A stretch of DNA of 64,000 nucleotides from Succinivibrio faecicola (GCF_019448115.1 NZ_JAGFNY010000002.1:62001-126000); one strand, 5' to 3'. Positions 26,839 to 37,178 are shown, counted from the first letter of the stretch. Notes: generated by a model from the letters alone, not told the origin. Made by a program: numbers and translations.

Positions 26839-29268
26839 TTAAGATTTCTTTTTTATTTTTCTTTCTACAAGATCAGTTTCAACAGCATCTCTTGTATTTG
26901 AAATATCCTTGATGCGATTTAGAATTTCCTCTTTGTCAGCAGCTTTCTTCTTTGATACTAGCTTTGCGCGCTCATCAAAGATCTTTTCTTTCATTTTTTT
27001 CAGTGCTTTATGCTGTTTTGCATTTATCTCTTCAGGAAGCAGATCAACCTTATGCTCCTCAAGATCAACTCCTGCAACAACAACCGATATCTCATCACCA
27101 ACGCAATAGGTTTTAAATGGGGAACTAAGAGTCTGATTTTTATCATTGTACTGCATATAGTATGGCATATTTCCCACATAAATCATACCATCTACGCATA
27201 AATCGTCCAGGTGAACAAATACGCCAAAACGTGAGCAGCCTGTAATGGTACCCTTTACGGTTTCTCCAATAAAGTTCAGTGCATAAATACAAGCTAATGC
27301 TGCATCAACTTCCTTTTCAGCTGTATCAGATGCTATTTCTCTTTGTGTACATTTTGAACCAAGAGCGACAAGTTCTGCCTTTGTATACGATCTCTGGCCC
27401 ATTTTACCAATATCCATATGGCACTCTTTTGCAAGGATATATTTGATTACACGATGAAGCTGCAAATCAGCATAACGTCTGATTGGAGATGTAAAGTGAG
27501 CATACTTTTCAAGAGCAAGTCCAAAGTGACCAATATTTTCAGGAGAATACTCAGCCTTTGCCATTGCTCTTAAAATCATCTCATTGATAACCTTTCCATC
27601 CTCTCTGTTTTCTATTAGAGTTGTAAGTTTCTGAATATCCTTTGGAGTTGGAGATTCTCCACCTGGAATTGTAAGACCATATCTAGCAAGCTGTCCTTTG
27701 AGCATTTCAAGCTTCTTTTCTGGCATCTTTGCATGATCACGATATAAAGTCTGATAACCATGCTCTGCAACAAAGCTTGCAGCTGCAACGTTTGCAGCAA
27801 TCATACACTCTTCGATAAGCTTATGAGCATCATTTCTGACAACAGGCTCTACTCCCTGTATTTCAAGATTCTCATCAAAAATGAAGTGCATTTCCTGGCT
27901 TTCAACAGAGATACCACCACGTCTTGTTCTATCCTTTATAAATGCCTTATAAAGATTGTACAGCTCCTTTACATCCTGTACCTGTGCCTGATGATCATCA
28001 TTTAATGCTTCACCCTTTTCAATCATATGCCAAGCTTCAGTATAGGTCAGTCTTGCATGTGATCTCATAACTGCAGGATAGAATTTGTATTTCTCTATTT
28101 TTCCATTTGGAGAAATTTCCATTTCACATGTCATACAGCATCTGTCTACATTTGGATTAAGAGAACATATGCCGTTTGACAGTTTTTCAGGAAGCATTGG
28201 AATTACATAGTTTGGAAAATACGAGCTGTTGCATCTGTTAGAAGCTTCCTTATCAAGTAAGGAGGCTGGTCTTACATAGTACGATACATCTGCAATGCTG
28301 ACATAAAGTCTGTAGTTTTTGCCTTCTTTCTTGCAGTAAACAGCATCATCAAAATCTCTTGCATCCTCACCATCGATTGTAACAAGAGGGAGTTTTCTTA
28401 AATCTACTCGACCATACAGATCGTCCTTACCTACATTATCAGGAATTTTATTTAAGGAGCGAATCAAATTATCTGGCCAAACATTTGGGATCTCATTTCG
28501 TAAAACTGCCATCACGATAATATTATTGAGATTACCTATATCGTGAACAACTTCTCTTACTTTTACAGAACAGCAACGAGCATTAATTCTCTTTTTGATT
28601 TCACAGATAACCACGTCACCTGAGCGGGCACCGCTAAGATCCTGCTTTGAATCAAGAGTAAAAACAAAGCCTTCAAGCTCTTTTTCGTCAGCCTTAATAG
28701 TTCCAAGATTACTATCTGGCATAAATCTGCCAAGTACTGACTGCCTAACTTTTGTAATTTTGTCTACATAGGCTTTATTTGAGAACTTCACACTTGAAAC
28801 TAGAACTTCATCTTTTGGCAAAAGCATAAGATCTGAAATCAGTGTATATTCCTTGCCCTCATCATCCTCAACAAAGTAAAAGTAATTAATATTTCTTTTT
28901 TCGTAATTAGAAAAATCTCTAACTGTTGCACTGAATGTCTGAGTTTTTACCTTTACTTTTGCAGTAAACTGCTGAATATAACTTTTTGCAACATAGATTT
29001 TAGAATGAATATTTACAAGTGAGCCTGACTCTACAAGTGAATCTAATGTAGAGTTAATCTGCTCTGATGAAATCTTTGAAAAATCATTAAAACCTACAGA
29101 GCAGAAAAAATGATTAGCCATCGCAAGATCCGATGGCTTTGAAAAATCAAGTTCATATATTGTTGCTACGACAAAAAGTGCTACAGAAAATTCTTTGCTT
29201 ATGTCACCTTTAGGAGCAATTTTACTCTTTAGTAGTTTGCTTATTTCATTTTTTAAATTTTCTTTCAT
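26839..29268 (-). CDS. rnr: Ribonuclease R
   Basis: RNase R is a processive 3'-5' exoribonuclease able to unwind structured RNA. The 809-residue protein has an N-terminal helix-turn-helix-like region, cold-shock domains (about 110-250), the RNB catalytic domain with the metal-binding aspartates in TIDGEDARDFDDAVY, and a C-terminal S1 domain (about 670-745) followed by a basic tail. A TATACT box lies upstream on the minus strand at about 29320. Confidence 0.97.
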   Translation of the reverse strand: MKENLKNEISKLLKSKIAPKGDISKEFSVALFVVATIYELDFSKPSDLAMANHFFCSVGFNDFSKISSEQINSTLDSLVESGSLVNIHSKIYVAKSYIQQFTAKVKVKTQTFSATVRDFSNYEKRNINYFYFVEDDEGKEYTLISDLMLLPKDEVLVSSVKFSNKAYVDKITKVRQSVLGRFMPDSNLGTIKADEKELEGFVFTLDSKQDLSGARSGDVVICEIKKRINARCCSVKVREVVHDIGNLNNIIVMAVLRNEIPNVWPDNLIRSLNKIPDNVGKDDLYGRVDLRKLPLVTIDGEDARDFDDAVYCKKEGKNYRLYVSIADVSYYVRPASLLDKEASNRCNSSYFPNYVIPMLPEKLSNGICSLNPNVDRCCMTCEMEISPNGKIEKYKFYPAVMRSHARLTYTEAWHMIEKGEALNDDHQAQVQDVKELYNLYKAFIKDRTRRGGISVESQEMHFIFDENLEIQGVEPVVRNDAHKLIEECMIAANVAAASFVAEHGYQTLYRDHAKMPEKKLEMLKGQLARYGLTIPGGESPTPKDIQKLTTLIENREDGKVINEMILRAMAKAEYSPENIGHFGLALEKYAHFTSPIRRYADLQLHRVIKYILAKECHMDIGKMGQRSYTKAELVALGSKCTQREIASDTAEKEVDAALACIYALNFIGETVKGTITGCSRFGVFVHLDDLCVDGMIYVGNMPYYMQYNDKNQTLSSPFKTYCVGDEISVVVAGVDLEEHKVDLLPEEINAKQHKALKKMKEKIFDERAKLVSKKKAADKEEILNRIKDISNTRDAVETDLVERKIKKKS

Positions 29269-29381
29269 AAAGCTTTTGCCTATATTGATTCTTTCTTGAG
29301 TGTCTTACTGATAAGTATAGTTGTTATTTGAAATATTAGCTTGAAAACAAAGCTATTACATACGTTTTTTTATATTATGTT

Positions 29382-30500
29382 TTACAAAAATAATTCAAGT
29401 ACATCATTTAACATGATGCGACCAAAGGTCGTTAGATAAAAACCACTGTCAGTGAATTCTAACAGTCCTTTTTGTGCAGCCTTTAAAAGCTTTTCTTTTA
29501 CACAGTCAAATTTAAGACCAGTGGTTTTTTCAAATTCTGAAAATTCAATGAAATCAAATACTCTCAAACGATTTAACATGAATTCAAAAGGAAGATCATC
29601 TGCTAAAACCAAATTCATGTTATCCAAATTTGAATCATGATCTTTAAAGTAATCCAAAACTCTCTGCTCGTTTGCTCTTCTGTATACTGTATTATCAAGT
29701 GTAAGCTTAGAATGGGCCCCTGCTCCTATTCCAAGATAATCATTAAAAAGCCAGTAGTTTAGATTATGAACACAGCGGCGACCTTTAGTAAAAGCTGAAA
29801 CTTCATAATGTTCAAAACCTGAACTTTCAAGAAATTCAAATCCTTTAAACTCTATCTGAGCCATCAGATCTTCATCTAGAAGTTCTGGTGGATTATCTCC
29901 AAAAGCAGTCCCCTCCTCAATTGTCAGTTCATAAAAACTGATATGAGTTGCACCTGATTCAACGGCTTTTTTCAGATCATCTAAAGCCATTTGCTCTGTC
30001 TGCTCTGGTAAAGAGTGCATCAAATCAATATTGAAATTTTCAAAACCTGCCTCTTTAATATAATCAACAGCTTTTAATGCGGTATAACCGTCATGAATTC
30101 TGTTTAAAACTTTAAGAGAACCATCATTAAAACTTTGTACTCCAAGGCTGATTCTGTTAATACCCATTTGCCTTAAATTAGATAACTGTATGGCACTGAC
30201 TGTTCCAGGATTTGCCTCTGTTGACACTTCACAGTCATCTAAAAGGTAAGGTTTTATTCTTTTGAGAATTTTTTCAAAACATCTTTCAGGAAATAGTGTA
30301 GGTGTTCCTCCACCAAAATAAACAGATGAAAATTTTCTGCCATCTAGCTTATCTATATATCTGTCAAACTCACTGACAAGATAATTAGCATAAGTATCAT
30401 CAATTGCTGTATCAGAACTTTTCTTATACGAATTAAAATCGCAGTAAGGACATTTTCTGATACAGTATGGATAGTGAATATAAAGACTAATAGGAAGCAT
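29382..30500 (-). CDS. hemW: Radical-SAM heme chaperone HemW
   Basis: HemW is a radical-SAM protein related to HemN that binds and delivers heme. The 372-residue protein has the cluster motif CIRKCPYC in YIHYPYCIRKCPYCDF, GGGTPTLF and a C-terminal HemN-like domain. HemN proper has a longer N-terminus; the start here at the first strand of the radical-SAM barrel fits HemW. The start shares one base with the rdgB stop (TAATG), the common rdgB-hemW pairing. Confidence 0.94.
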   Translation of the reverse strand: MLPISLYIHYPYCIRKCPYCDFNSYKKSSDTAIDDTYANYLVSEFDRYIDKLDGRKFSSVYFGGGTPTLFPERCFEKILKRIKPYLLDDCEVSTEANPGTVSAIQLSNLRQMGINRISLGVQSFNDGSLKVLNRIHDGYTALKAVDYIKEAGFENFNIDLMHSLPEQTEQMALDDLKKAVESGATHISFYELTIEEGTAFGDNPPELLDEDLMAQIEFKGFEFLESSGFEHYEVSAFTKGRRCVHNLNYWLFNDYLGIGAGAHSKLTLDNTVYRRANEQRVLDYFKDHDSNLDNMNLVLADDLPFEFMLNRLRVFDFIEFSEFEKTTGLKFDCVKEKLLKAAQKGLLEFTDSGFYLTTFGRIMLNDVLELFL

Positions 30501-31102
30501 TATCTGCTCATATGCTCAAGTTTGTAAACCAGAGACTGAAGAGCTCTTCCCCTGTGTGATATGAGATTTTTAATCTGAGGTGGAAGCTGTGCTGCGGTGC
30601 AGTTTCTATTTGTCACTACAAACAGAGGATCATACCCAAAACCACCTGAGCCTACTTCCTCAAAACCGATGTTTCCATCCCATGAACAAAGAACAGTCAG
30701 AGGAACTGGATCATCATAAGAGCGAACCAAAGCAAGAGCACAGCAGTAGCGGGCTGTTCTTTTCTCAAAAGGAACATTCTTTAACTCTTCAAGAAGCTTC
30801 TTATTACAGCCCTTTTCATCTCCGTGGACACCTGAGTATCTTGCTGAATATATACCAGGAGCACCGTTTAGTGCATCCACACAGATACCAGAATCATCTG
30901 CAAGAGCCCACTGATTTGAGTATTTTGCAGCATTTCTCGCTTTGATAATCGCATTTTCAATAAAACTTAAACCATCCTCATTAGCCTCAGGCACATTAAA
31001 TTCTTTTTGCAGAACCACATTGTAACCAAGAGGCTCTAACAGTGCCTTAAATTCGCGGGCTTTACCCTGATTTGAAGATGCCAACACTATCTGTCTGTTC
31101 AT
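30500..31102 (-). CDS. rdgB: dITP/XTP pyrophosphatase
   Basis: RdgB removes non-canonical purine nucleotides (dITP, XTP) from the pool. The 200-residue protein has SSNQGKAREFKALL, the catalytic ADDSGICVDALNGAPGIYSARY and SHRGRAL. It overlaps the upstream flavoprotein gene by 4 bases and hemW by 1 base, forming one operon. Confidence 0.96.
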   Translation of the reverse strand: MNRQIVLASSNQGKAREFKALLEPLGYNVVLQKEFNVPEANEDGLSFIENAIIKARNAAKYSNQWALADDSGICVDALNGAPGIYSARYSGVHGDEKGCNKKLLEELKNVPFEKRTARYCCALALVRSYDDPVPLTVLCSWDGNIGFEEVGSGGFGYDPLFVVTNRNCTAAQLPPQIKNLISHRGRALQSLVYKLEHMSR

Positions 31103-32532
31103 ATCTGTTGCTTTTTTCTCAATTTCTTTATATTAAGTCTTTCTACAGCTTCTCTTGCAGCATCACCTATTGCACTTTCGGCTGATAAATGAAAATATTC
31201 ATAGGATGCAAGCATTTCAACTGTCATGGAATTTTCCATAGCCAATGCTAAAAACTGCGCTATCTTATCACCTTTATATGCACAAATCTCAGCACCAAGT
31301 ATTTTATGTGTCTTTATAGATGTATAAATGCTTAAAATTCCACCATCCTCTCTTAGACCTCTAAAATGTCCCTGAGAAAGTCGGCTTTCTGTTGTAATAA
31401 ACAGATCACCTGTCTTTTTTGCATACTCTCTCATTTGATCAAGAGTATTTCCGACAATTGCAAGAACAGGATCTGTATGAACTATTTCAAGTCTAACCGG
31501 TTCTTTCTTTTCAGTTAAATTTGGATAAGTAGAAGCATTTAGGCCTGCCTGCTTACCTTCTGCAATTGCAACAGAAGATAGATGATGATCATGGCATACG
31601 TCGCCTGCAGCAAAAATATTAGGTACAGACGTCTGAAGAGTTTTTGGATCACATTTAATGCAGCCAGTAAAATCCATCTTCACACCAATCTTCTGCAGAT
31701 TCATACCAGAAACATTTGGAATTCTGTCAGTTGCAGCTACGACAGAATCCATATGAAGATAGTTTTCATAGCTTCTGCCGTCAATATAGTAGATAACATA
31801 TCCATCTTCATCATTTTCCATTGAAGTGATATATGTATCAACATACAGATTAAATCTTGATGAAAGCATCTGATGTGCAGTAGTAAGTACGGCATCATCA
31901 GTTAAAAACCACAGTTTTCTCTGACCGAATACTACAACATCTACCCCCAGATAGGATAATGCCTGACCTAATTCCAATCCGACTTTAGAACTTCCAAAAA
32001 TTGCAACTGAACTTGGTAGATTATCAAGTTCAAAAAATTCATTAGTTGTAAGAATATTCTTTAGTCTTGACTGTTCATATGTTACAAGTGGTGATGAACC
32101 TGTTGAAATAATAGCAGTTTCAAAAGTAATTAAAATTGAATTATCTACACTAAGAGTATGATCATCTACAAACGAGGCCTGTCCTCTTATACGTTTATTC
32201 TCAGGAATTCTGTACATAAAAGCCAGAACTTCTGCTGTAGCACGAGCTCTTACAGATCTAAGAGAACTCAGCACATTTGATGTATCATAGACAAGTTTTG
32301 AAGAAAAAGTAACTCCGCATTTAGACAGGTCGTCATAGGCATGCATTGCTTTACCAGCAGACATCAGAAGAGAGATCGGCAGCTCACCTGAACGCTGAGC
32401 TGTAGTACCTAAAGGACCTGTATCGACAATAATACAGGATTTTCCTCCTAAGGTAGCATGCTTATAGGCTTCAATGCCAGCAGTTCCTGCACCGATTACA
32501 ACAGTATGACAGGATAGTTTTTTAATATCCAT
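31099..32532 (-). CDS. Dihydrolipoamide-dehydrogenase-like flavoprotein lacking the redox cysteines
   Basis: The 477-residue protein has the class I pyridine-nucleotide disulfide-oxidoreductase layout: FAD-binding GAGTAGIEAYK, NAD(P)-binding VAIFGSSKVGLELGQAL, the second FAD segment IFAAGDV and a C-terminal dimerisation domain. Where family members carry the CxxxxC disulfide (GTCxNxGCxP), this protein reads GTTAQRSGELP, with no cysteine. It resembles the GTTCARVGCMPSK branch known from Vibrio-like bacteria, but with both cysteines lost. It therefore should not reduce lipoamide or glutathione; an NAD(P)H oxidase or quinone/electron-transfer role is possible. It heads the operon with rdgB and hemW. 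Confidence 0.85.
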   Translation of the reverse strand: MDIKKLSCHTVVIGAGTAGIEAYKHATLGGKSCIIVDTGPLGTTAQRSGELPISLLMSAGKAMHAYDDLSKCGVTFSSKLVYDTSNVLSSLRSVRARATAEVLAFMYRIPENKRIRGQASFVDDHTLSVDNSILITFETAIISTGSSPLVTYEQSRLKNILTTNEFFELDNLPSSVAIFGSSKVGLELGQALSYLGVDVVVFGQRKLWFLTDDAVLTTAHQMLSSRFNLYVDTYITSMENDEDGYVIYYIDGRSYENYLHMDSVVAATDRIPNVSGMNLQKIGVKMDFTGCIKCDPKTLQTSVPNIFAAGDVCHDHHLSSVAIAEGKQAGLNASTYPNLTEKKEPVRLEIVHTDPVLAIVGNTLDQMREYAKKTGDLFITTESRLSQGHFRGLREDGGILSIYTSIKTHKILGAEICAYKGDKIAQFLALAMENSMTVEMLASYEYFHLSAESAIGDAAREAVERLNIKKLRKKQQI

Positions 32533-32869
32533 TGTATAGTCACTTAATTTTCCGCTAAAAATGCAGCTCTCTTTATTATAGAAGACATGCCGCAGCTGCT
32601 GATTGAATTTACATGATCATAAGAAAAAAAACTTTTATCTTTCCTAACTTGTTAAATTCTAACAGAGAAAATCTTAAAGTTTTGAGGTTGCATTCACTCA
32701 TATTCTTTATTCGTATATTCTCGTTTTTCTATTTTATCCGATTTACTGTCAGATTCAACATTGCACACTCATCAATCAGATTCATAAAAAAAAGCCATAC
32801 TAAAAAAGAATAAGATTGGACATATTTCATTTGGTATACTTTATCCTGTCTATTTATATGGAGTCACAT
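32533..32869. other. Intergenic region between divergent genes
   Basis: This AT-rich gap holds a TATAAT (32575-32580, minus strand) that could serve the flavoprotein operon, and an extended -10 TGGTATACT (32832-32840, plus strand) for the phosphatase gene. A 66-codon open frame inside it has no ribosome binding site and no protein-like composition. Nothing else is seen. Confidence 0.5.
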
Positions 32870-33481
32870 ATGCAGATAAGTGCTTTATCAAAATACAAAG
32901 GTTTTATATTCGATCTTGATGGAACACTGATTAATTCAATGCCCTATCATGCTAAAGCATGGAGACAGACCAGCAATGAGTACGGATTTGATATTGATGA
33001 ACAACTGATATTTGACATGGGTGGAGCTTCAAGCCTTGATATTGCACTTCACCTAAAGAATATGGGAAATCCAGTTGATGATCCTAAAAGCTTTGTTGCA
33101 AGAAAAATTCAGATCTTCACTGAGCATATTGAAGAGCTTGAAGATTTCAAATCAATTCAGAGTATTCTTATTGATGCAAAGAAAAGAGGATGTAAGATAG
33201 CAATAGGTACTGGTACAAGAGAGCCTAATGCTCTGAAGATCCTTATCTTGAAAAATCTGATGTGCTATGTTGATGCTTTAGTTACATCAGAGCTGGTTGA
33301 AAAACACAAACCACACCCTGATACATTCTTGCTAGCTGCAAAGAAACTAGGTCTTAAAAATGATGAATGTGTTGTTTTTGAAGATGGACAGCTTGGTATT
33401 CTTGCAGCTATTAATGGTGGTTTTGACTGTGTTGAAGTATCACAGGACAGAATCAAAAACTTCTACGAAATTGACAGATAG
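32870..33481 (+). CDS. yqaB: HAD-family sugar-phosphate phosphatase, YqaB-like
   Basis: This HAD subfamily IA hydrolase resembles E. coli YqaB (fructose-1-phosphatase) and beta-phosphoglucomutases. Motif I is FDLDGTLINS, motif II lies in IGTGTRE, and motifs III/IV lie in KHKPHPDTFLLAAKKLG and VFEDGQLGI. The ATG at 32870 has GGAG 7 bases upstream and gives a normal N-terminus for the family; the longer open frame upstream is ignored. Substrate preference cannot be read from sequence. Confidence 0.88.
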   Translation: MQISALSKYKGFIFDLDGTLINSMPYHAKAWRQTSNEYGFDIDEQLIFDMGGASSLDIALHLKNMGNPVDDPKSFVARKIQIFTEHIEELEDFKSIQSILIDAKKRGCKIAIGTGTREPNALKILILKNLMCYVDALVTSELVEKHKPHPDTFLLAAKKLGLKNDECVVFEDGQLGILAAINGGFDCVEVSQDRIKNFYEIDR

Positions 33482-33489
33482 AATTAGAT

Positions 33490-33516
33490 AAGCCTGCATT
33501 GCAGGCTTTATTCTTT
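33490..33516 (+). terminator. Terminator between yqaB and hfq
   Basis: AAGCCTGC, loop ATT and GCAGGCTT are followed by TATTCTTT. It sits between convergent genes. Confidence 0.78.
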
Positions 33517-33949
33517 ATAGAGATTCAGTTGTTCTTTCTGAATAGTGGAAATTTTCTGAAGATTTTCTGAAACCGTGATGAGGACGGTTTTCTGAATGAG
33601 ATTCTGATTTCTTTATTGAAATAGTAGAAATCTTGTCCTTGTATATCATCTGTTCTATGCCGTTAGAATCAGTAATACTGATAGTAAACGCATCATGAGA
33701 TGAAATAACACCTTCAAACTTTACGCCTGCTGTCAGGAAAATACTTACTGGCATTTTATTATCAGCAAGATACTGCAAAGCAGCATTCTGGCCTTTTCCC
33801 TGAACAAATGCAGTTACAAATCCCTTCTGTTTGTCATGACCACGATTGAATGGTCTTTTGCCTTTTGAATTCATTTTAGAAAAAGACCTATGAGGAGCAG
33901 CTCTGAAAGGACGCTTCTCTGATGAAAAATTATTATTAAATGATTCCAC
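33515..33949 (-). CDS. hfq: Divergent Hfq-like RNA chaperone with basic N-terminal extension
   Basis: Residues about 54-112 are an Sm/Hfq core: QNAALQYL for the N-terminal helix, MPVSIFLTAGVKFEGVISSHDAF for Sm1 and EQMIYKDKIST for Sm2. Gln of the helix, the PVS strand, the conserved Gly, and the Tyr-Lys of Sm2 align with E. coli Hfq. However, the rim arginine patch RRER is ADNK (62-65), and His57 of YKHA is replaced (YKDK, 103-106). A basic, Phe/Arg-rich stretch of about 50 residues precedes the core, and a polar His/Ser-rich tail follows it. The start is GTG at 33949; ATG at 33874 is an alternative that still leaves an extension. The gene stands alone, without miaA or hflX. Confidence 0.82.
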   Translation of the reverse strand: MESFNNNFSSEKRPFRAAPHRSFSKMNSKGKRPFNRGHDKQKGFVTAFVQGKGQNAALQYLADNKMPVSIFLTAGVKFEGVISSHDAFTISITDSNGIEQMIYKDKISTISIKKSESHSENRPHHGFRKSSENFHYSERTTESL

Positions 33950-34072
33950 GATGAAACACTCATAAAAAGTTATTATTATCGTTTAATAGCTTATCACGAA
34001 AACAATAATCAACCTATAAAAATTTTAGAGTTTTGTGTCAGTTAGCAGGATTTTTTTTGAAGCGTTCTGAAA

Positions 34073-34148
34073 TGGTGCCCAGAGACGGAATCGAACCGCC
34101 GACACGGGGATTTTCAATCCCCTGCTCTACCGACTGAGCTATCTGGGC
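34073..34148 (-). tRNA. tRNA-Phe (GAA)
   Basis: The 76-base gene folds into a full cloverleaf with acceptor stem GCCCAGA/TCTGGGC, TTCGATT in the T-loop, anticodon GAA in GATTGAAAATC, and an encoded CCA end. Confidence 0.97.
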
Positions 34149-34158
34149 AACGGCGTGT

Positions 34159-34187
34159 ATTAAATCATATACAAGGTATTCAGTCAA
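34159..34187 (-). promoter_or_regulatory. Promoter of tRNA-Phe
   Basis: On the minus strand TTGACT and TTTAAT are separated by 17 bases, about 11 bases before the mature tRNA. Confidence 0.65.
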
Positions 34188-34285
34188 GAAAAAATTTGTT
34201 TTTTTTCAAAATAAATACTTTCAATAAGAAACAATTAAGTGTGTTTTGTTTCTTAAATTTTTGAAAATCGCATATATATCGAATT

Positions 34286-34324
34286 GCAAAAAACAATTAG
34301 GCCAGAAACATAACGTTTCTGGCC
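34286..34324 (-). terminator. Terminator of secA
   Basis: On the minus strand GGCCAGAAAC and GTTTCTGGCC with a 5-base loop are followed by TAATTGTTTTTT. Confidence 0.88.
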
Positions 34325-34346
34325 TTGATGTCCTAATTAGAGATCA

Positions 34347-37022
34347 TTAAATGAATCTTCCATGACATACTTTAAATTTCTTTCCAGAACCACAAGGGCA
34401 AGGATCATTTCTTCCAATATGCATATTTGCATACTGTTTAGCCTCATCTCTCATCTTCTGTTCTAAAGCCTGCTGTTCCTGAGCCTGCTTTACCTGCTCA
34501 ATCTCTTCAGGTGTACGAACGCGTACTTGAATTCTGCATAGAATTGAAACTACCTGCAACTTGAGATTGTCAAGCATCTTTGAAAACAGATTGAATGACT
34601 GGATCTTGTATTCATTCTTTGGATTCTTCTGAGCATAGCCCTGAAGGCCGATACCCTGACGCATATAATCCATTGCTGCTAAATGCTCTTTCCACAAGGT
34701 ATCAATGCACTGAAGCATAATCTGCTTTTCAAGATTTTTCTGATTCTCTTCACCGATTGCCTGGCACTTTTCCTTATAAAGTTCATGACCTAGAGAAATA
34801 ATCTTTTCTCTTACGTCATTCTCAACAAGTTTTTCATCCGCTTCAAGCCACTTTGCTACAGGTGCATCAATATCGAATACAGACTTCAACTTATTTGTTA
34901 AACCTTCAATATCCCATGTTTCTGCAAGAGAATTTGGTGTAATGAATTCAGAAACTGTTGAATCAAGAACATCCTCAAAAATATTATGGATAGTATCTGA
35001 GATATCCTGACCATCTAAAAGAGAATTTCTCTCCTCATAGATAACCTTTCTCTGCTCGTTTGCTACATCATCATATTCTATTAGATTCTTACGGATATCA
35101 AAGTTTCTTGTCTCAACTTTTCTCTGAGCTGATTCAATAGCTCTTGTGATGAACTTATGCTCTAATGGCTGACCATCTGTCATACCCATTCTCTTCATAA
35201 AGTTCTTTAATCTTTCTGAACCAAACAGTTTCATCAGATTATCATCCATTGACAGATAGAATCTTGATGAACCAGGGTCACCCTGACGTCCTGCACGGCC
35301 TCTTAACTGATTATCGATACGTCTTGATTCATGTCTTTCAGAACCGATAATGTGAAGACCACCAGCAGCTAAAACCTCATCATGACGCTTCTGCCACTGA
35401 GCCTTACATTCATCAATCTGCTCTTTAGTAGGATTCTCGCCTAATGATGCAATATCAGCCTGCAGATTACCACCAAGAATAATATCAGTACCACGACCTG
35501 CCATATTTGTTGCAATTGTTACAGTACCAGGACGACCTGCCTGAGCAACAATATAAGCTTCTTTTTCATGGAACTTAGCATTTAAAACCTGATGAGCAAT
35601 TCCTTTTTTCTTTAACAGATCGGATAGACGCTCTGAATTCTCAATTGAAATTGTACCAACCAGTACAGGTCTTCCTGCTGCAATTGTCTTTTTGATATCC
35701 TCAACAATTGCATTGTACTTATCTTCTTCGTTAAGGTAGATAAGATCGGCTTCATCCTTTCTTATCATTGGTCTGTTTGTAGGAAGAACTACTGTCTGAA
35801 GACCATAGATCTGCTGGAATTCATATGCCTCAGTATCTGCTGTACCGGTCATACCGGCAAGCTTCTTGTACATACGGAAATAATTCTGGAAAGTAATAGA
35901 TGCTAATGTCTGGTTTTCTGAATTTACCTGTACACCTTCTTTTGCCTCAATTGCCTGATGAAGACCATCTGACCAGCGTCGGCCTTCCATCTTACGGCCG
36001 GTATGCTCATCAATAATCATGATCATGCCGTTTTCTACAACGTAATCTACATCTTTCTTGAATAAAGTATGAGCACGTAAAGCAGCCATTACATGGTGTA
36101 AAAGTGTAATATTCTCTGATGAGAACAGCTTGTCACCCTCTTTTAAAAGACCAGCCTTAACAAGATTCTCTTCAATCTTAATCTGACCACGTTCTGTCAA
36201 ATAAGCCTGCTTTGCTTTAAGATCTAAGGTATAGTCGCCATCGCCTGTATAGGTTTCAGTATCTTCCTTTTCCTGATAAATAAGACCAGGAATCAGCTTA
36301 TCAACAGCATTGTACAGACCAACAGCATTTTCTGCAGCACCTGAAATAATAAGAGGGGTTCTTGCCTCATCAATTAATACTGAGTCAACCTCATCAACAA
36401 GAGCATAATTAAGTTCTTTTTGAACCTTCTGCTCTTTTGTGTAGGCCATATTGTCGCGCAGATAGTCAAAACCGAATTCATTGTTTGTACCATAGGTTAC
36501 ATCGCAATTGTAGGCATCACGCTTTTCCTCAGGAGACATACCAGGAACATTTACCCCCACAGTCATACCCAGGAATGAATAGAATGGTCTAGACCACTCA
36601 CTATCGCGGCGGGCAAGATAATCATTTACTGTAACGACATGAACGCCCTTACCTTCAAGAGCATTCAGATAGCAAGGCAATAAAGCAGTTAAAGTCTTAC
36701 CTTCACCTGTTTTCATTTCGGCAATCTTATTTGCATTTAAAACAATGCCACCCATTAACTGAACATCAAATGGTCGGAGTCCTAAAGAACGCTTTGCAAC
36801 TTCTCTTGCAATAGCGAATACTTCAGGAAGCATTGACTCAAGGGATTCTCCTTGAGAAATACGTCTCTTGAAATCAAGAGTGTACTGAGGAAACTCTTCG
36901 TCTTTTAAAGATAAATACTTTTCTTCTAATGAATTTATGGTTTTTACTATTTTAGTAAGCTTGCGGACAGTTCTCTGATTTGAGCTGCCGATGATTTTTG
37001 TAACAAGTGTGGTAACAAACAT
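34347..37022 (-). CDS. secA: Preprotein translocase ATPase SecA
   Basis: SecA drives Sec-dependent export. The 891-residue protein has Walker A in [27 protein letters not shown], the [19 protein letters not shown] block, the [11 protein letters not shown] motif and the C-terminal zinc-binding tail [17 protein letters not shown]. Length and order of domains are normal. It stands between tRNA-Gly (upstream) and its own terminator; TATAAT at 37065-37070 and TTGAAA near 37132 on the minus strand are candidate promoter elements. Confidence 0.98.
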   Translation of the reverse strand: MFVTTLVTKIIGSSNQRTVRKLTKIVKTINSLEEKYLSLKDEEFPQYTLDFKRRISQGESLESMLPEVFAIAREVAKRSLGLRPFDVQLMGGIVLNANKIAEMKTGEGKTLTALLPCYLNALEGKGVHVVTVNDYLARRDSEWSRPFYSFLGMTVGVNVPGMSPEEKRDAYNCDVTYGTNNEFGFDYLRDNMAYTKEQKVQKELNYALVDEVDSVLIDEARTPLIISGAAENAVGLYNAVDKLIPGLIYQEKEDTETYTGDGDYTLDLKAKQAYLTERGQIKIEENLVKAGLLKEGDKLFSSENITLLHHVMAALRAHTLFKKDVDYVVENGMIMIIDEHTGRKMEGRRWSDGLHQAIEAKEGVQVNSENQTLASITFQNYFRMYKKLAGMTGTADTEAYEFQQIYGLQTVVLPTNRPMIRKDEADLIYLNEEDKYNAIVEDIKKTIAAGRPVLVGTISIENSERLSDLLKKKGIAHQVLNAKFHEKEAYIVAQAGRPGTVTIATNMAGRGTDIILGGNLQADIASLGENPTKEQIDECKAQWQKRHDEVLAAGGLHIIGSERHESRRIDNQLRGRAGRQGDPGSSRFYLSMDDNLMKLFGSERLKNFMKRMGMTDGQPLEHKFITRAIESAQRKVETRNFDIRKNLIEYDDVANEQRKVIYEERNSLLDGQDISDTIHNIFEDVLDSTVSEFITPNSLAETWDIEGLTNKLKSVFDIDAPVAKWLEADEKLVENDVREKIISLGHELYKEKCQAIGEENQKNLEKQIMLQCIDTLWKEHLAAMDYMRQGIGLQGYAQKNPKNEYKIQSFNLFSKMLDNLKLQVVSILCRIQVRVRTPEEIEQVKQAQEQQALEQKMRDEAKQYANMHIGRNDPCPCGSGKKFKVCHGRFI

Positions 37023-37142
37023 TTTTAAAACTTATATAACTGTTGATAAAAAACTAATTTGCTGATTATACATTAAAGAACAATCAAATACAGAACTATA
37101 AGTTTATATGTAGATGTGTGTAATGTTTTTCAAGAGAAAGGG

Positions 37143-37171
37143 TAAAAAAAAAGAACAGCCTTAACTGTTCT
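37143..37171 (-). terminator. Terminator of tRNA-Gly
   Basis: On the minus strand AGAACAG, loop TTAAGG and CTGTTCT run into a tract of T. It lies 8 bases after the tRNA. Confidence 0.88.
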
Positions 37172-37178
37172 CATTATT

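Noticed and set aside
31099-32532. True dihydrolipoamide dehydrogenase
   Set aside because: Both active-site cysteines are missing, and no pyruvate dehydrogenase genes are nearby.
32613-32813. 66-codon open frame upstream of the YqaB-like gene
   Set aside because: No ribosome binding site, composition typical of translated AT-rich non-coding DNA, and no recognisable features.
32816-32869. Upstream TTG start for the YqaB-like phosphatase
   Set aside because: It would add 18 hydrophobic residues outside the family pattern, while the ATG at 32870 has GGAG at good spacing.
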